Shown here piece after piece: positions 18,197-28,200 of a stretch of DNA of 64,000 nt. Below the pieces are notes generated by a model that saw only the letters and a list, made by a program, of their open reading frames with translations, made no database searches and was not told the origin of the DNA. Numbering within the stretch: position 1 is the stretch's first letter; each line of letters begins with the position of its first letter. Location: positions 4,681,501-4,745,500 of the forward strand of contig NZ_CP014168.1 in assembly GCF_001717955.1 (NCBI RefSeq). The letters are read 5' to 3'. The translations under genes were made by a program, and so were the position numbers. The DNA comes from Sphingomonas panacis. Lineage in GTDB: Bacteria; Pseudomonadota; Alphaproteobacteria; Sphingomonadales; Sphingomonadaceae.

Positions 18197-20929
18197 TCAA
18201 ACCGCGCCGTGGCAGTGCTTATACTTCAGCCCCGAGCCGCACGGGCATGGCGCATTACGGCTGACGTTGCCGACCCACTGCGCCGGGTCCTGGCCGATTT
18301 CGTGGCCGTCCGGGCGCGGGATCGACAAGGTCGGGATCGCGCTCGTCACCATGCCGGCACCGTCGAAATCGTAGGTGTCGTCCTCGCCGGTGAACGGGTC
18401 GAAATGCGTGGTGATGAAGTCCGGCAATTGGGGCAATTCCGGCGGGGCCTGGAACTGGAATTCAGCATAAGCGATCGTCCGCGTCACTTCCTCGCGGATC
18501 ATGTCGAGCATGCGCTGGAAGAGCTGGAAAGCCTCCTGCTTATATTCGTTGATCGGCGTCTTCTGCGCATAGGCGCGCAAGTGGACGACCTGACGCAACG
18601 CCTCGACCGTGGCGAGATGCTCCTTCCAGTGATGATCGAGATTCTGGAGCAGGATCGACTTCTCGATCTGCACCCACGTCTCCGGCTCGAGCCCCTCGGC
18701 CTTGGCGGCGACATGCGCGTCTGCGGCGGCGCGGGTGCGCTCCACGACGATCTCGGGGTCGATCGCCTCTTCGGCGAGCCAGTCGTCGATCGGCGGCGTG
18801 ATGTTGAGCTGCGCCTGGAGCTTCTCCTTCATGCCGGCGATATCCCATTGTTCGGGATAGGTGCCGGGCGGGCACGCCTCGCCGACGATCGCGTTGACCG
18901 TCTCCGCGCGCATGTCCTCGACGACATCGCCGACCGTGTCGGCATCCATGATGTCGGCGCGCTGCTCGTAGATCACCTTGCGCTGATCGTTCATCACATC
19001 ATCATATTCGACGACCTGCTTGCGGATATCGTAGTTGCGCGCCTCGACCTTCTTCTGCGCGGTCTCGATCGCCTTCGACAGCCATTTCGAGCCGATCGCC
19101 TCGCCATCGCCGATGTTCGAACGCATCATCCGCGCGAACAGCGTGTCCGGCCCGAAGATGCGGAGCAGATCGTCGTCCAGGCTGAGGTAGAAGCGCGACA
19201 GGCCGGGATCGCCCTGCCGGCCCGAGCGGCCGCGAAGCTGATTGTCGATGCGGCGGCTCTCATGGCGCTCGGTGCCGAGCACGAACAGCCCGCCGGCGTC
19301 GAGCACCGCCTGCTTCTCGGCGGCGATTTCCTGCTTGATGCGCGCGGCGGCCGCGTCGAACTCGGGCGTGCCTTCGACGAGATCGGGATGCTCGTCCATC
19401 ATGCGGAAATCGAGATTGCCGCCAAGCTGAATGTCGGTGCCGCGACCGGCCATGTTGGTTGCGATCGTCACCGCCGACTTGCGGCCGGCCTGCGCGACGA
19501 TATGCGCCTCCATTTCGTGGAAGCGCGCGTTCAGAACCTTGTGCGGCACCTGCTCCTGCTTGAGAAATTCGCTGAGCAGTTCGGACTTCTCGATCGACAC
19601 CGTGCCGACCAGCACCGGCTGGCCAAGCTCGGCATGGACGCGGATCTTCTTGGCGATCGCCTGGAACTTGTCCTGCGTGTCCTTGTAGAACTCGTCTTCC
19701 TCATCGACGCGCTTGACGGGAACGTTGGTGGGGATCGTCACCACGTTCATCTTGTAGATGTCGTAGAATTCCGCCGCCTCGGTCGCCGCCGTACCGGTCA
19801 TGCCCGCGAGCTTGGGGTACATGCGGAAATAGTTCTGGAAGGTGATCGAGGCCATCGTCTGGTTCTCGGGCTCGATATCGACGCCTTCCTTCGCCTCGAC
19901 CGCCTGGTGCAGGCCGTCCGACCAGCGCCGGCCGTCCATCATGCGGCCAGTGAACTCGTCGATGATGACGACCTTGCCGTCCTTGACGATGTAATCGGTG
20001 TCGGCCTTGAACATCATGTTCGCGCGCAGCGACTGGTTGACGTGGTGGACGACCTGCGTGTTCTCGAAATCGTAGAGGTTCGCGCCTTCGAGCAGCCCGG
20101 CATCTTCGAGCATGCGCTCGACCTTCTCGGTGCCGTCTTCGGTCAGGATGATCGTCTTCTGCTTCTCGTCCTTCTCGTAATCCTCGGCGGCGAGCTGCTT
20201 CACGACGAGATCGACGCTGCGATACAGATCGGTCTTGTCGTCGGTCGGGCCGGAGATGATGAGCGGGGTCCGCGCCTCGTCGATCAGCACCGAATCGACC
20301 TCGTCGACGATCGCCATGTTGAACGGCCGCTGCACCATCGAGCCGCGATCGTACTTCATATTGTCGCGCAGGTAATCGAAGCCGAATTCGTTGTTGGTGC
20401 CGTAGGTGATATCCGACGCATAGGCATCGCGGCGCTGCTGATCGCTGAGATTGGGGACGATCACGCCCGTCGTCAGCCCGAGGAAGCTGTAGACCTGCGA
20501 CATCCAGCCGGCATCGCGTGCCGCCAGATAATCGTTGACGGTGATGACGTGGACGCCGGTGCCCGGCAGCGCATTGAGATAGGTCGCGAGCGTCGCGACC
20601 AGCGTCTTGCCCTCGCCCGTGCGCATCTCGGCGATTTCGCCGCGATGGAGGACGATGCCGCCGACCATCTGCACATCGTAATGGCGCTGGCCGAGCGTGC
20701 GCTTGGCCGCCTCGCGGACGGTCGCGAACGCTTCGGGGAGGATGCTGTCGAGGCTCTCGCCATTGCCGAGCCGCTCACGGAAGGCGACGGTCTGCGCGGC
20801 GAGCTGATCGTCCGACATGGCGGAGATCGTCGGTTCGAAGCCGTTGATCTTGTTGACGATCGATCCGAGCGATTTGACGTAGCGTTCGTTCGAGGAACCG
20901 AACAGGGTTTTGGCAAGGCCGCCGAGCAT
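18197..20929 (-). CDS. secA: Preprotein translocase ATPase SecA (910 aa)
   Basis: Motor that drives unfolded preproteins through SecYEG. Walker [13 protein letters not shown]-type box [11 protein letters not shown], the preprotein cross-linking region, helicase motif [24 protein letters not shown], and the C-terminal zinc motif [14 protein letters not shown] that contacts SecB. Start chosen at 20929 ([12 protein letters not shown]), which has AGGA seven bases upstream and matches the family N-terminus; an ATG at 20950 would add seven residues. Converges on rsmA through repeat family A. Confidence 0.98.
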   Translation of the reverse strand: MLGGLAKTLFGSSNERYVKSLGSIVNKINGFEPTISAMSDDQLAAQTVAFRERLGNGESLDSILPEAFATVREAAKRTLGQRHYDVQMVGGIVLHRGEIAEMRTGEGKTLVATLATYLNALPGTGVHVITVNDYLAARDAGWMSQVYSFLGLTTGVIVPNLSDQQRRDAYASDITYGTNNEFGFDYLRDNMKYDRGSMVQRPFNMAIVDEVDSVLIDEARTPLIISGPTDDKTDLYRSVDLVVKQLAAEDYEKDEKQKTIILTEDGTEKVERMLEDAGLLEGANLYDFENTQVVHHVNQSLRANMMFKADTDYIVKDGKVVIIDEFTGRMMDGRRWSDGLHQAVEAKEGVDIEPENQTMASITFQNYFRMYPKLAGMTGTAATEAAEFYDIYKMNVVTIPTNVPVKRVDEEDEFYKDTQDKFQAIAKKIRVHAELGQPVLVGTVSIEKSELLSEFLKQEQVPHKVLNARFHEMEAHIVAQAGRKSAVTIATNMAGRGTDIQLGGNLDFRMMDEHPDLVEGTPEFDAAAARIKQEIAAEKQAVLDAGGLFVLGTERHESRRIDNQLRGRSGRQGDPGLSRFYLSLDDDLLRIFGPDTLFARMMRSNIGDGEAIGSKWLSKAIETAQKKVEARNYDIRKQVVEYDDVMNDQRKVIYEQRADIMDADTVGDVVEDMRAETVNAIVGEACPPGTYPEQWDIAGMKEKLQAQLNITPPIDDWLAEEAIDPEIVVERTRAAADAHVAAKAEGLEPETWVQIEKSILLQNLDHHWKEHLATVEALRQVVHLRAYAQKTPINEYKQEAFQLFQRMLDMIREEVTRTIAYAEFQFQAPPELPQLPDFITTHFDPFTGEDDTYDFDGAGMVTSAIPTLSIPRPDGHEIGQDPAQWVGNVSRNAPCPCGSGLKYKHCHGAV

Positions 20930-21045
20930 GGGGATGTCCTGTATGTTCAAGAGGATCGCGCGCGGACATCGGCCCGGCTGCGGTAGTGTGGGAGAAAAGA
21001 TGGTGGCGCGCCGCCAAGAATGCGAGCGGGCGCCGGGCGGCGCGG

Positions 21046-21309
21046 TTATTCGCGCCGACGCTCACCGCGAACGGGGATCGGCGCGCTCAGCACGAACGGG
21101 CGTGCGGCCGTATAGGCAAGCACCGCGCTGACCGACGGCGGACGCTGCGCCCGAACGATCGCGGCGACCGTACGCGCGGCGACCGGTGCGACGACGCCGG
21201 CGCGGGCCGAGACCTGCTCGATCTGGACTTCGATCCCCGGCGCGCGGGTGCCGGTGATGGCACCGGTCAGCGCCGACAACGCGGCACAGAGGAAAAGCAC
21301 GAACTCCAT
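21046..21309 (-). CDS. Small membrane or secreted hypothetical protein (87 aa)
   Basis: Begins [18 protein letters not shown], a hydrophobic signal or anchor, followed by an Ala/Val/Arg-rich tail ending in ERRRE. No family recognised. It lies between secA and a membrane glycosyltransferase on the same strand, 62 bases after the glycosyltransferase stop, and may be co-transcribed with it. The start is the ATG at 21309; the frame remains open upstream but loses protein character. Moderate confidence that it is expressed. Confidence 0.6.
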   Translation of the reverse strand: MEFVLFLCAALSALTGAITGTRAPGIEVQIEQVSARAGVVAPVAARTVAAIVRAQRPPSVSAVLAYTAARPFVLSAPIPVRGERRRE

Positions 21310-21371
21310 AGTCGGACTGCGCTGTAATGCGGTTCGTCGCACCCGTCCAGCCGACTGCCACTTATGGATCG

Positions 21372-23288
21372 TCAGGCGGCGCGAAGCGACGCCACCGCGT
21401 CCTGCTCGCCGGGTTCGTCGGCTGTCAAGCTGGCCAGCCGCTTCTCGCTCAGCCACGCCATCACCGGCGCGCACAGGAAGCGGATTCCCGAGGCGGCGGC
21501 GGCCATCGCGACCAGCAGACCGACGTCGTCGTTCTCGCTCTTACGCAGCGTCAGCGCGGCGATGATCAGGACGATGTGAGCGAGGCCGATCAGCGTCTCC
21601 GGCAAGGTCTCCTTGAGCGCGCGCATGCCGGCGGCCTTGCCCTGGAACTTGGGCGTGCGCCGCCAGCCGAGCGGGCGCGGCGAAAGGCCGGCGATGCCGC
21701 CCAGCATCTGAATCCAGGTGAGCGAGCTGCGCGCGATCTCGCCCAGCACCATGTCGCGGATGCTGTGGCAGTCGCTCAATCGATAGCGGAACCATGTGCT
21801 CGCCAGCGTGCCGACCAGCGCCAGCCACGCGGCGACCCAGAACGGCGTCGGCAGGTTGAGCGTGGGCACGTCGCCGAGCGCGATCAGCGTGACGCTGACG
21901 ACCGCGCTGCCGAACCCGAAGACCGTGCCGAACGCACCCAGCAAAGGCTCCACGCCGCGCTGGAGCTCGAGCAGCTTCGACCACCAGTTGATTTTCGGGG
22001 AGCCGCCCCAGCGGATCGGCAGATACAGCCGCCAGTGGCGCACGAGCTGCTGGACCGGCCCGGCGATCCAGCGGAACCGCTGCTTCTTGTAATCCTCGAA
22101 CGTCTCCGGGATCAGGCCGCGCCCGAACGTCTCGCGCAGATAGATGCCGTCATAGCCGAGCGCGCGGATGCGCACCGACACTTCCGAATCTTCGGTGAGG
22201 CACCATTCCGCCCACAGCCCGGCATCGACCAGCGCCTGCTTGCGGATGATGCACATCGTCCCGATCGTGATCGCCGAATTATACTCGCTGAGCCCGGCCA
22301 TCTCGATCTTGTTGTTGGGCATATATTCCCAATAACAGGCGGTAAGATACGCGCTTTCCTCATGCTCGCGGTAATCGTGCGGGGTCTGGACGTAGCCGAT
22401 CTTCGGGCTCTCGAAAAAGGCGGCGAGACGCGACAGGAAATCGGGCGTCGAGAAATAATCGGCGTCGATCACCGCGATCAGCTCGGCGTCGGGCGAGACG
22501 AAGCCGCCCTTCATCAGATAGTTGAGCGCGCCCGCCTTGGCGCCGTCGAGCGGGGCGACGTGGAAGAACTGGAAGCGGTTGTCGCTGCGCCCGGCGTTGA
22601 GCTTGGCGCAATAGTCCTGCACCGGCATCCATAGCGTCGGGTCTTTGGTGTTGTTGTCGATGACGAGGATTTCGTAATCGGGGTAATCGAGCGCGGCGAG
22701 CGCATCGATCGTCGCGATCACCACCTCGGGCGGCTCGGCATAACAGGGCAGATGGATCGATACCTTGGGCGCGCGGCGCGGGTGCAACGGGTCGGCCGGC
22801 TCGACCGGGCGCTGCCATTCGCGATGCGTCATCAACGCCTGGCGCGAGAGCGCGACCGCGAAGGAGACGAGCAGCCACACCGCCGAGAACGCGCTCGCGA
22901 TCGCCGCCAGCACCATCATCCATGTCGGCATATGGCCCTCGGCGAGCAGACGCAGCGTCCATGCGGTGCCGACGATCCAGCCGAGCGGAAGCATCGCGAG
23001 TTGCTGCGCGCCCGCCATCGTCAGCCGTGGCAACCCGAAGCGCAGCGCCAGGGTGACGAGCGTGGCGACGCCGGTGACGAGCACCGATCCGGCAATGACG
23101 CCGGTCGCGACGCTGGCGACCACGCCGCACAACACCATCGACAACGCCAGTTCGGCAGGCTCACGCTGGAGATCGATCTTGACGACGAAGGGACGATGGA
23201 TGGTCATGACCATCAGGATCACCGTACTCACGCTCATCGCGGCAAGAAAGACGAGGCCGGGATCAAGAATCTCGCGTGTGATCGACAT
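21372..23288 (-). CDS. Family 2 membrane glycosyltransferase, cellulose-synthase-like (638 aa)
   Basis: Processive-type inverting glycosyltransferase. The cytoplasmic GT-A domain (about residues 180-420) shows VSIHLPCYAEPPEV, the DxD in AVIDADYF, TEDSEVSVR and the QxxRW acceptor motif as KKQRFRWIAG. Four hydrophobic segments precede it and about four follow, so the enzyme is in the inner membrane. No PilZ domain and no cellulose operon neighbours, so cellulose itself is unlikely; a beta-glucan or glycolipid is more probable. Divergent from argJ across about 200 bases that should hold both promoters. Confidence 0.88.
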   Translation of the reverse strand: MSITREILDPGLVFLAAMSVSTVILMVMTIHRPFVVKIDLQREPAELALSMVLCGVVASVATGVIAGSVLVTGVATLVTLALRFGLPRLTMAGAQQLAMLPLGWIVGTAWTLRLLAEGHMPTWMMVLAAIASAFSAVWLLVSFAVALSRQALMTHREWQRPVEPADPLHPRRAPKVSIHLPCYAEPPEVVIATIDALAALDYPDYEILVIDNNTKDPTLWMPVQDYCAKLNAGRSDNRFQFFHVAPLDGAKAGALNYLMKGGFVSPDAELIAVIDADYFSTPDFLSRLAAFFESPKIGYVQTPHDYREHEESAYLTACYWEYMPNNKIEMAGLSEYNSAITIGTMCIIRKQALVDAGLWAEWCLTEDSEVSVRIRALGYDGIYLRETFGRGLIPETFEDYKKQRFRWIAGPVQQLVRHWRLYLPIRWGGSPKINWWSKLLELQRGVEPLLGAFGTVFGFGSAVVSVTLIALGDVPTLNLPTPFWVAAWLALVGTLASTWFRYRLSDCHSIRDMVLGEIARSSLTWIQMLGGIAGLSPRPLGWRRTPKFQGKAAGMRALKETLPETLIGLAHIVLIIAALTLRKSENDDVGLLVAMAAAASGIRFLCAPVMAWLSEKRLASLTADEPGEQDAVASLRAA

Positions 23289-23487
23289 TGGCAGGCTGTG
23301 CTCCGATTGGCATCAGATGCGGGTCTGCGGTGCAAGCCTCGTCAGAACCCCCGTTCACGTCCGATACGATTAACCCAACGCAGTAGTTCCATTGATACGA
23401 TATGGAAACGGCTTTGGTCGTCTTCGCGGCCCGGTCCATCGCGCGCGGGGTCTTGCCTTGGGCAGCGCGCGATCTAAGGGCGGAGGC

Positions 23488-24717
23488 ATGACCTATGCCC
23501 GCTCGCCGCTCGCGCCCGCCGCCTTCCCAACCCTCCCCGCCATAGCCGGCGTGAGCGCGCACGTCGCACGCGCAGGCTACAAGAGCTGGGATCGCTGCGA
23601 CCTGACTTTCGTCGCGCTCGACCCCGGCACCGTGGTGGCAGGCGTGACGACGCAGAGCCGATGCCCCTCGCCCGAGGTCGAATGGTGCCGCAAGGCGCTG
23701 ACGTTGGGCAGCGCGCGCGCGCTGGTGGTGAACGCTGGCAACGCCAACGCCTTCACCGGCAATCGCGGCCGCGCGGCCGTCGAAGCGATCGCCGCGCGTG
23801 CGGCGGGGCGGCTCGGCTGCCAGCCCTCCGACGTGTTCGTCGCCTCGACCGGGGTGATCGGCGTGCCGCTGCCGATCGACAAGGCCGAAGCCGGGATCGA
23901 CGCGGCCTTGATCGCTCCCGCCTGCACGTGGGAAGAGGCGACCGCGGCGATCAGCACCACCGATACTTTCAGCAAGGGCGCGGTCACGACCGCGATCGTC
24001 GATGGCCGCACCGTGACTTTGGTCGGCATCATCAAGGGATCGGGGATGATCGCGCCCGACATGGCGACGATGCTCGGGTTCATCTTCACCGACGCGGCGG
24101 TCGAGCCGGGGTTCCTCCAGGCGGCGCTCGCCGAGGCAAACCGCACCAGCTTCTCGTGCATCACCGTCGACAGCGACACGTCGACCAGCGACACCGTGCT
24201 GGCGTTCGCGACCGGCAAGGCCGGGAACGCGCCGCTCACCGCGTCGGAGGATGACGGCGCCGACGCGTTCCGCGCGGCGCTGACAGACCTGTGCCTCCAG
24301 CTCGCGCATCTGGTGGTGCGCGATGGCGAGGGCGCGACCAAGTTCATCGAGATCGCCGTAACCGGCGCCGAGAGCGACCGCAGCGCCCACCGAGTCGCCT
24401 TGTCGATCGCCAATTCGCCGCTGGTGAAGACCGCGATCGCCGGTGAGGACGCCAATTGGGGCCGCGTCGTAATGGCGGTCGGCAAGGCCGGCGAGCCGGC
24501 CGAGCGCGACCTGCTCTCGATCCGCTTCGGCGATACACAGGTCGCGACCGCCGGGCTGGCGGCCGAAGGGTATGACGAGGCGCCGGTGGCGGCGCATCTG
24601 AAAGGCAGCGAAATCGAGATCGGCGTCGATCTCGGCCTCGGCGACGGCCGCGCGACGGTGTGGACCTGCGACCTGACGCACGGCTACATCTCGATCAACG
24701 CCGATTACCGGAGCTAG
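23488..24717 (+). CDS. argJ: Bifunctional ornithine acetyltransferase/N-acetylglutamate synthase (409 aa)
   Basis: Recycles the acetyl group in arginine synthesis, moving it from N-acetylornithine to glutamate; many homologs also use acetyl-CoA. Autoprocessing site PDMATMLGF, where the new N-terminal Thr is the nucleophile, is intact; other family features are VVNAGNANAFTG, ASTGVIGVPLP, and the C-terminal SINADYRS. GGAGG stands directly before ATG 23488. Stop and the GST start are separated by only two bases. Confidence 0.97.
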   Translation: MTYARSPLAPAAFPTLPAIAGVSAHVARAGYKSWDRCDLTFVALDPGTVVAGVTTQSRCPSPEVEWCRKALTLGSARALVVNAGNANAFTGNRGRAAVEAIAARAAGRLGCQPSDVFVASTGVIGVPLPIDKAEAGIDAALIAPACTWEEATAAISTTDTFSKGAVTTAIVDGRTVTLVGIIKGSGMIAPDMATMLGFIFTDAAVEPGFLQAALAEANRTSFSCITVDSDTSTSDTVLAFATGKAGNAPLTASEDDGADAFRAALTDLCLQLAHLVVRDGEGATKFIEIAVTGAESDRSAHRVALSIANSPLVKTAIAGEDANWGRVVMAVGKAGEPAERDLLSIRFGDTQVATAGLAAEGYDEAPVAAHLKGSEIEIGVDLGLGDGRATVWTCDLTHGYISINADYRS

Positions 24718-24719
24718 AC

Positions 24720-25328
24720 ATGCTGACGCTGTGGGGCCGGCTCAACTCGCACAACGTCAAGAAGGTGGCGTGGCTCGCCGAGGAGATCGGGCTGCCGTAT
24801 GTGCGCCATGATGTCGGCGGCGCGTTCGGCATGTCGGACGCCTATCTCGCGATCAACCCCAATGCCTTGGTGCCGACGATCGAGGACGGCGATATCGTGC
24901 TGTGGGAGTCGAACGCGATCCTGCGCTATCTCGCCGCGGCATATGCGCCGACGCTATGGCCCGCCGATCCGGCGGTGCGCGCGATCGGGGATCGCTGGAT
25001 GGACTGGCAGTTCGGTTATGCGGATGCGCAGCGCGACGCGTTTCTCCAGCTTGTCCGCCGCGCGCCCGAGGCGCGCGACGCGGCGGTGATCGCGCGGTCT
25101 GCCGAGGCGTGCGCGGCGCAGATGGCGGTGCTGGAGCGGTATCTGGCCGCGACGTCGTGGCTGTCGCGCGCGGCGTTCGGCATCGGCGACATTCCGATGG
25201 GCGTCTATGCCCACACCTGGTTCACGCTCGATATCGCGCGGCCGGAGCTGCCGTATGTGCGGGCTTGGTATGAGCGACTGATCGAGCGGCCAGGGTTTGC
25301 CGGGCAGGTAATGATTCCGCTGACCTGA
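24720..25328 (+). CDS. Glutathione S-transferase family protein (202 aa)
   Basis: Thioredoxin-fold N-terminal domain (about residues 1-80) with LWGRLNSHNVKKVAWLAEE and the cis-Pro and glutathione-contact region ALVPTIEDGDIVLWESNAIL, then an all-helical C-terminal domain. Cytosolic. The Ser/Asn in the first helix suggests a theta- or beta-like GST rather than a Tyr type. It starts two bases after argJ, so it is probably on the argJ transcript; no substrate can be inferred. Confidence 0.93.
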   Translation: MLTLWGRLNSHNVKKVAWLAEEIGLPYVRHDVGGAFGMSDAYLAINPNALVPTIEDGDIVLWESNAILRYLAAAYAPTLWPADPAVRAIGDRWMDWQFGYADAQRDAFLQLVRRAPEARDAAVIARSAEACAAQMAVLERYLAATSWLSRAAFGIGDIPMGVYAHTWFTLDIARPELPYVRAWYERLIERPGFAGQVMIPLT

Positions 25329-25346
25329 GCGGGACACTCAACCAGT

Positions 25347-25414
25347 CCGCTCGTGCCTGTCGAAGCACAGGCCGAGTTTGGAGCACGCTCTTCGACACGC
25401 TCAGGGCGAACGGG
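25347..25414. repeat. Palindromic intergenic repeat, family C
   Basis: Imperfect arms CCGCTCGTGCCTGTCGAAGC and CTTCGACACGCTCAGGGCGA. Together with the next copy at 25472 it fills the 228-base gap between the GST gene and atpF, which converge. Confidence 0.7.
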
Positions 25415-25471
25415 TTGGGTCGGGTTGGGCTTCGCTCCAAAAGACATCACCCTTAACCCGCTCCGAAACCC

Positions 25472-25548
25472 AAACCGTTCGTGCCGAGCGAAGTCGAGGC
25501 ACCTGCGCTCCGGGTTTGTCCCTCGACTTCGCCCGGGACGAACGGTTT
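25472..25548. repeat. Palindromic intergenic repeat, family C
   Basis: Arms AAACCGTTCGTGCCGAGCGA and CTTCGCCCGGGACGAACGGTTT region, giving a long hairpin ending nine bases from the atpF stop. It could terminate the atp transcript. Confidence 0.8.
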
Positions 25549-25556
25549 AGGAGCCG

Positions 25557-26087
25557 TTAGTTCGGCCGGCCAAGCCCAGCGATGGTGGTGTCGACCAGCG
25601 CACGGTCGGCGTCGGCGCCGTGCCGTTCGGCGAGGATCTTGGCTGCCGCGCGAGTCGCCGCATCGGCCGCGATGGCGCGGACTTCGGCGATGGCGGTGCG
25701 TTCGGCGGCGGCGATCTTGTCTTCGGCCATCTGCTGGCGGCGCTTGACGAGATCGGCGGCGTCGATTTCCGCCTTGGCGAGCAGCGTCTTGGCTTCGGCC
25801 TGGGCGTGCGCGACGATCGCGGCGGCATCGCCGGCGCTGGCGGCGTTGCGCGCCTTGGCCTGCGCGAGCGCCGCCTCCGCTTCGGCCCGCAGCTTGGAAG
25901 CCTCTTCGAGTTGCGTCCTGATCGTGGCGATGCGCGCGTCGAGCATGCCGGCGATCATCTTCGGCACCTTGGCGGCGATGATGATGCCGATCACGACGAG
26001 CATCGACAAGGCGACGAACATCGGCGGGGTGATGCCCATGAACGCGAGCTCATGGTGGAGTTCCACGGTGCCGGTGCGTGCAGTCAT
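25557..26087 (-). CDS. atpF: ATP synthase F0 subunit b (about 176 aa)
   Basis: Peripheral-stalk subunit. One membrane helix near the N-terminus (MFVALSMLVVIGIIIAAKV) is followed by a long charged, Ala-rich helix for dimerisation (LEEASKLRAEAEAALAQAKA). ATG 26087 (MTARTGTVE) is preferred because GAAGGG stands upstream; ATG 26108, inside the end of the b' gene, would add seven residues. Last gene of the atp F0 set; its partner b' is the gene just upstream, as usual in alphaproteobacteria. Confidence 0.92.
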   Translation of the reverse strand: MTARTGTVELHHELAFMGITPPMFVALSMLVVIGIIIAAKVPKMIAGMLDARIATIRTQLEEASKLRAEAEAALAQAKARNAASAGDAAAIVAHAQAEAKTLLAKAEIDAADLVKRRQQMAEDKIAAAERTAIAEVRAIAADAATRAAAKILAERHGADADRALVDTTIAGLGRPN

Positions 26088-26100
26088 GGTGGGGTGCCCT

Positions 26101-26595
26101 TCAGCCATGCGCCAGTTCCGCCTTCACCTGCTGTTCGATCCGGGCGCGATCAACCGTGACGCCGGACAGCTTGGCGAGGATCGATTCGACCGCCTCGACC
26201 GTCGCGGTTTCGATTTCGGAAACGGCGGTCCGCTTGGCCGAGGCGACCGCCTGGGTCGCTTCCGCCAGCCGCGCCGCCGCCGCCGCGTCGCCCGCCTTCA
26301 GCGCGGTCTCGGCCTGGGTGGCCGCAACCGCTCTGGCTTCGGCCACCGCTTTGGTCGCCTGTGCGCGGGCGGTATCGAGACCCGCCTGATAGCGTTCCTC
26401 GTCGGCGCGCGCGGTGTCCCGCGCGGCCGCCGCCGCGGCGATGTCACCCGAGATGCGGGCGTCACGATCGTCGATCGTGCGTTCGATCTTGGGGACCATC
26501 GCCTTGCCGATCCCGAAATAGATCAGCGCAAATACGATCGCGAGCCAGAAAAGCTGCGAGGCGTAGATCTCGCTGATTTGGGATAGCTGCGGCAT
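26101..26595 (-). CDS. atpF': ATP synthase F0 subunit b' (164 aa)
   Basis: Second form of the b subunit, forming a b/b' heterodimer as in other alphaproteobacteria. Membrane helix near residues 10-32 (LFWLAIVFALIYFGIGKAM) then an Ala/Glu-rich coiled coil. The start MPQLSQISEIYASQLFW is typical of the b' type. Lies 16 bases after atpE and touches the b gene. Confidence 0.93.
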   Translation of the reverse strand: MPQLSQISEIYASQLFWLAIVFALIYFGIGKAMVPKIERTIDDRDARISGDIAAAAAARDTARADEERYQAGLDTARAQATKAVAEARAVAATQAETALKAGDAAAAARLAEATQAVASAKRTAVSEIETATVEAVESILAKLSGVTVDRARIEQQVKAELAHG

Positions 26596-26611
26596 CTTGG
26601 TCTCTCTTCGC

Positions 26612-26845
26612 TTACTTGCCGACGACGAAGAGGATGAGGATCGCGACGACGAACGCGATCAGGCCGAGCAGCTCCGAAGCCGCGAAGCCGATGAACAGAC
26701 GGCCCTGCTGGCCATCAGCCGCACCCGGATTGCGCAGCGCGCCTTCGAGGAACGAACCGAACACGTTGCCCACGCCGAGCGCGGAAAGACCGATGCCGAT
26801 CGCTGCGAGGCCGGCACCGATGTACATTGCGCCAAGATCAGTCAT
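26612..26845 (-). CDS. atpE: ATP synthase F0 subunit c (77 aa)
   Basis: Proteolipid that forms the c-ring. Two hydrophobic helices joined by the polar loop RNPGA; the first has the Gly/Ala packing series GAGLAAIGIGLSALGVG and the second carries the ion-binding carboxylate in SELLGLIAFVVA. The pattern fits proton coupling; Na+-type polar ligands are not evident. Sits between atpB and the b' gene. Confidence 0.97.
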   Translation of the reverse strand: MTDLGAMYIGAGLAAIGIGLSALGVGNVFGSFLEGALRNPGAADGQQGRLFIGFAASELLGLIAFVVAILILFVVGK

Positions 26846-26886
26846 GTTAAACTCCCTGAGAAATACGATAGGTCAATGATTCAGAC

Positions 26887-27666
26887 TTAGTGCAGATGCA
26901 CCGCGTCGTGAAGGTAAAGCGAGGTCAGCAACGCGAACACATAGGCCTGGATCGCGCAGACCAGCAATTCGAGCGCGCTGACGCCGACGATCATGATGAA
27001 GCTGAGTATCGCGACGACCGGGCCGAGCGCGCCGCCGGCGTTGAGCCCCTGTACGACGAAGCTGCCGAACACTTCGAGCAGGATGTGCCCTGCCGTCATC
27101 GCCACGAACAGTCGCAGGCCGAGGCTGAACGGGCGCACCATGAACGAGACGAACTCGACCGGGATGATGACCGGCATCAGCCACGCAGGCGCGCCGTGCG
27201 GCACGAACAGCGAGAAGAACTTGAGGCCGTGCTTGGCGAAGCCGACGACCAGCACGATCGCGAACGAGAAGAACGCCAGCACCGCCGTCACCGTGATGTG
27301 GCTCGTCACCGCGAAGGTGTGCAGCCCCGGCACGATCGCGAGCGGCAGCACGCCGATCAGGTTCGAGATCAGGATGAAGAAGAACAGCGAGAAAATGTAG
27401 GGCGCGAACTTCTTGCCGCCAGCGCCGATGCTGGTGCCGACCATATTGTCGATGAAGCCGACCATCATCTCCACAAGCGCCTGCCAGCGGCCCGGCACCA
27501 ACTGGCGCTTCAGACCGCCGCTCACCAGCACGGCGAGCAGCACGCCGACGACGACCATGAACAGCGCCGAATTGGTGAAGGAAATGTCGAAAGCGCCAAG
27601 ATGGATCGGTCGCGTCAAAGGCGCGACGTGGAACTGCTCCATCGGGTCGATTCTGCCGGCGCTCAT
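26887..27666 (-). CDS. atpB: ATP synthase F0 subunit a (259 aa)
   Basis: Multi-pass membrane stator that forms the proton half-channels against the c-ring. The essential Arg is in RPFSLGLRLF, and the last helices ELLVCAIQAYVFALLTSLY and SNLIGVLP are typical. ATG 27666 overlaps the atpI stop (ATGA) and has AAGGAG upstream; the frame runs further 5' only as a shadow of atpI. F1 genes are not in the window, as expected for the split alphaproteobacterial arrangement. Confidence 0.97.
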   Translation of the reverse strand: MSAGRIDPMEQFHVAPLTRPIHLGAFDISFTNSALFMVVVGVLLAVLVSGGLKRQLVPGRWQALVEMMVGFIDNMVGTSIGAGGKKFAPYIFSLFFFILISNLIGVLPLAIVPGLHTFAVTSHITVTAVLAFFSFAIVLVVGFAKHGLKFFSLFVPHGAPAWLMPVIIPVEFVSFMVRPFSLGLRLFVAMTAGHILLEVFGSFVVQGLNAGGALGPVVAILSFIMIVGVSALELLVCAIQAYVFALLTSLYLHDAVHLH

Positions 27667-27953
27667 TCGGCGCGCTCCTTCGAAATGCGGTAGATGTTGC
27701 GGAAAGCGACGATGATGCTGAGCGTGATCAGGATCAGCAAAGCCCAGGGACTTGTGCCGAACCAGTGATCGATCGCCCAACCGAGGATACCGCCGCCGAG
27801 CGGCGCGCCGATGAGCTCCATCAGCACGCGCGACCCCTGGGCATACCCCTTCGGCTGCGGCTTGACCGGCTTCGCCACACGCATCTCGTCCGCCGCCTTC
27901 GCTTGCGCGATACGGTGATCTAGATCGTCATTGTGACGAAGGTCGGCCAACAC
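27663..27953 (-). CDS. atpI: F0F1 ATP synthase assembly protein AtpI (96 aa)
   Basis: Small two-helix membrane protein that helps c-ring assembly and perhaps Mg2+ supply. A charged N-terminal part (LDHRIAQAKAADEMRVAKPV) precedes the AtpI signature YAQGSRVLMELIGAPLGGGI and a second helix WALLILITLSIIVAF. GTG 27953 with AGGA seven bases before it is preferred; ATG 28016 would add 21 residues that look unlike the family. First gene of the F0 set. Confidence 0.85.
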   Translation of the reverse strand: MLADLRHNDDLDHRIAQAKAADEMRVAKPVKPQPKGYAQGSRVLMELIGAPLGGGILGWAIDHWFGTSPWALLILITLSIIVAFRNIYRISKERAE

Positions 27954-28030
27954 CCCAGCATCCTGATAAGAAAACGCCGCCGCGCGGTGCGCGACGACGA
28001 AAACATGGGGTATCACCCCCGTTGCCGGTG

Positions 28031-28059
28031 CGTTTAGAAAAGGGGTGCAGCCAAGTCAA
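28031..28059 (-). promoter_or_regulatory. Candidate sigma-70 promoter of the atp F0 operon
   Basis: On the minus strand TTGACT (28054-28059) is followed 17 bases later by TAAACG (28031-28036), about 70 bases before the atpI start. The -35 match and spacing are good and the -10 is weak. The rest of the gap, 28060-28200, shows no gene. Confidence 0.5.
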
Positions 28060-28200
28060 CCGCAACGGCAGCGGCGGCAAAGTCGCGATTTCGGCTATGT
28101 CGCCCGACATTTACCACGGCGGCTTCGCCGGTTTATCTATGGTAGCGCTCGCATCCGCACACGGTTTGTCCGCTCGACGAACGAACCGGGCCGGTAATCC

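Noticed and set aside
18128-20986. A 952-codon open frame on the plus strand opposite secA
   Set aside because: Composition is rich in Arg, Asp, His and Leu as expected from reversed GC-rich codons; no motif is seen and secA is unquestionable.
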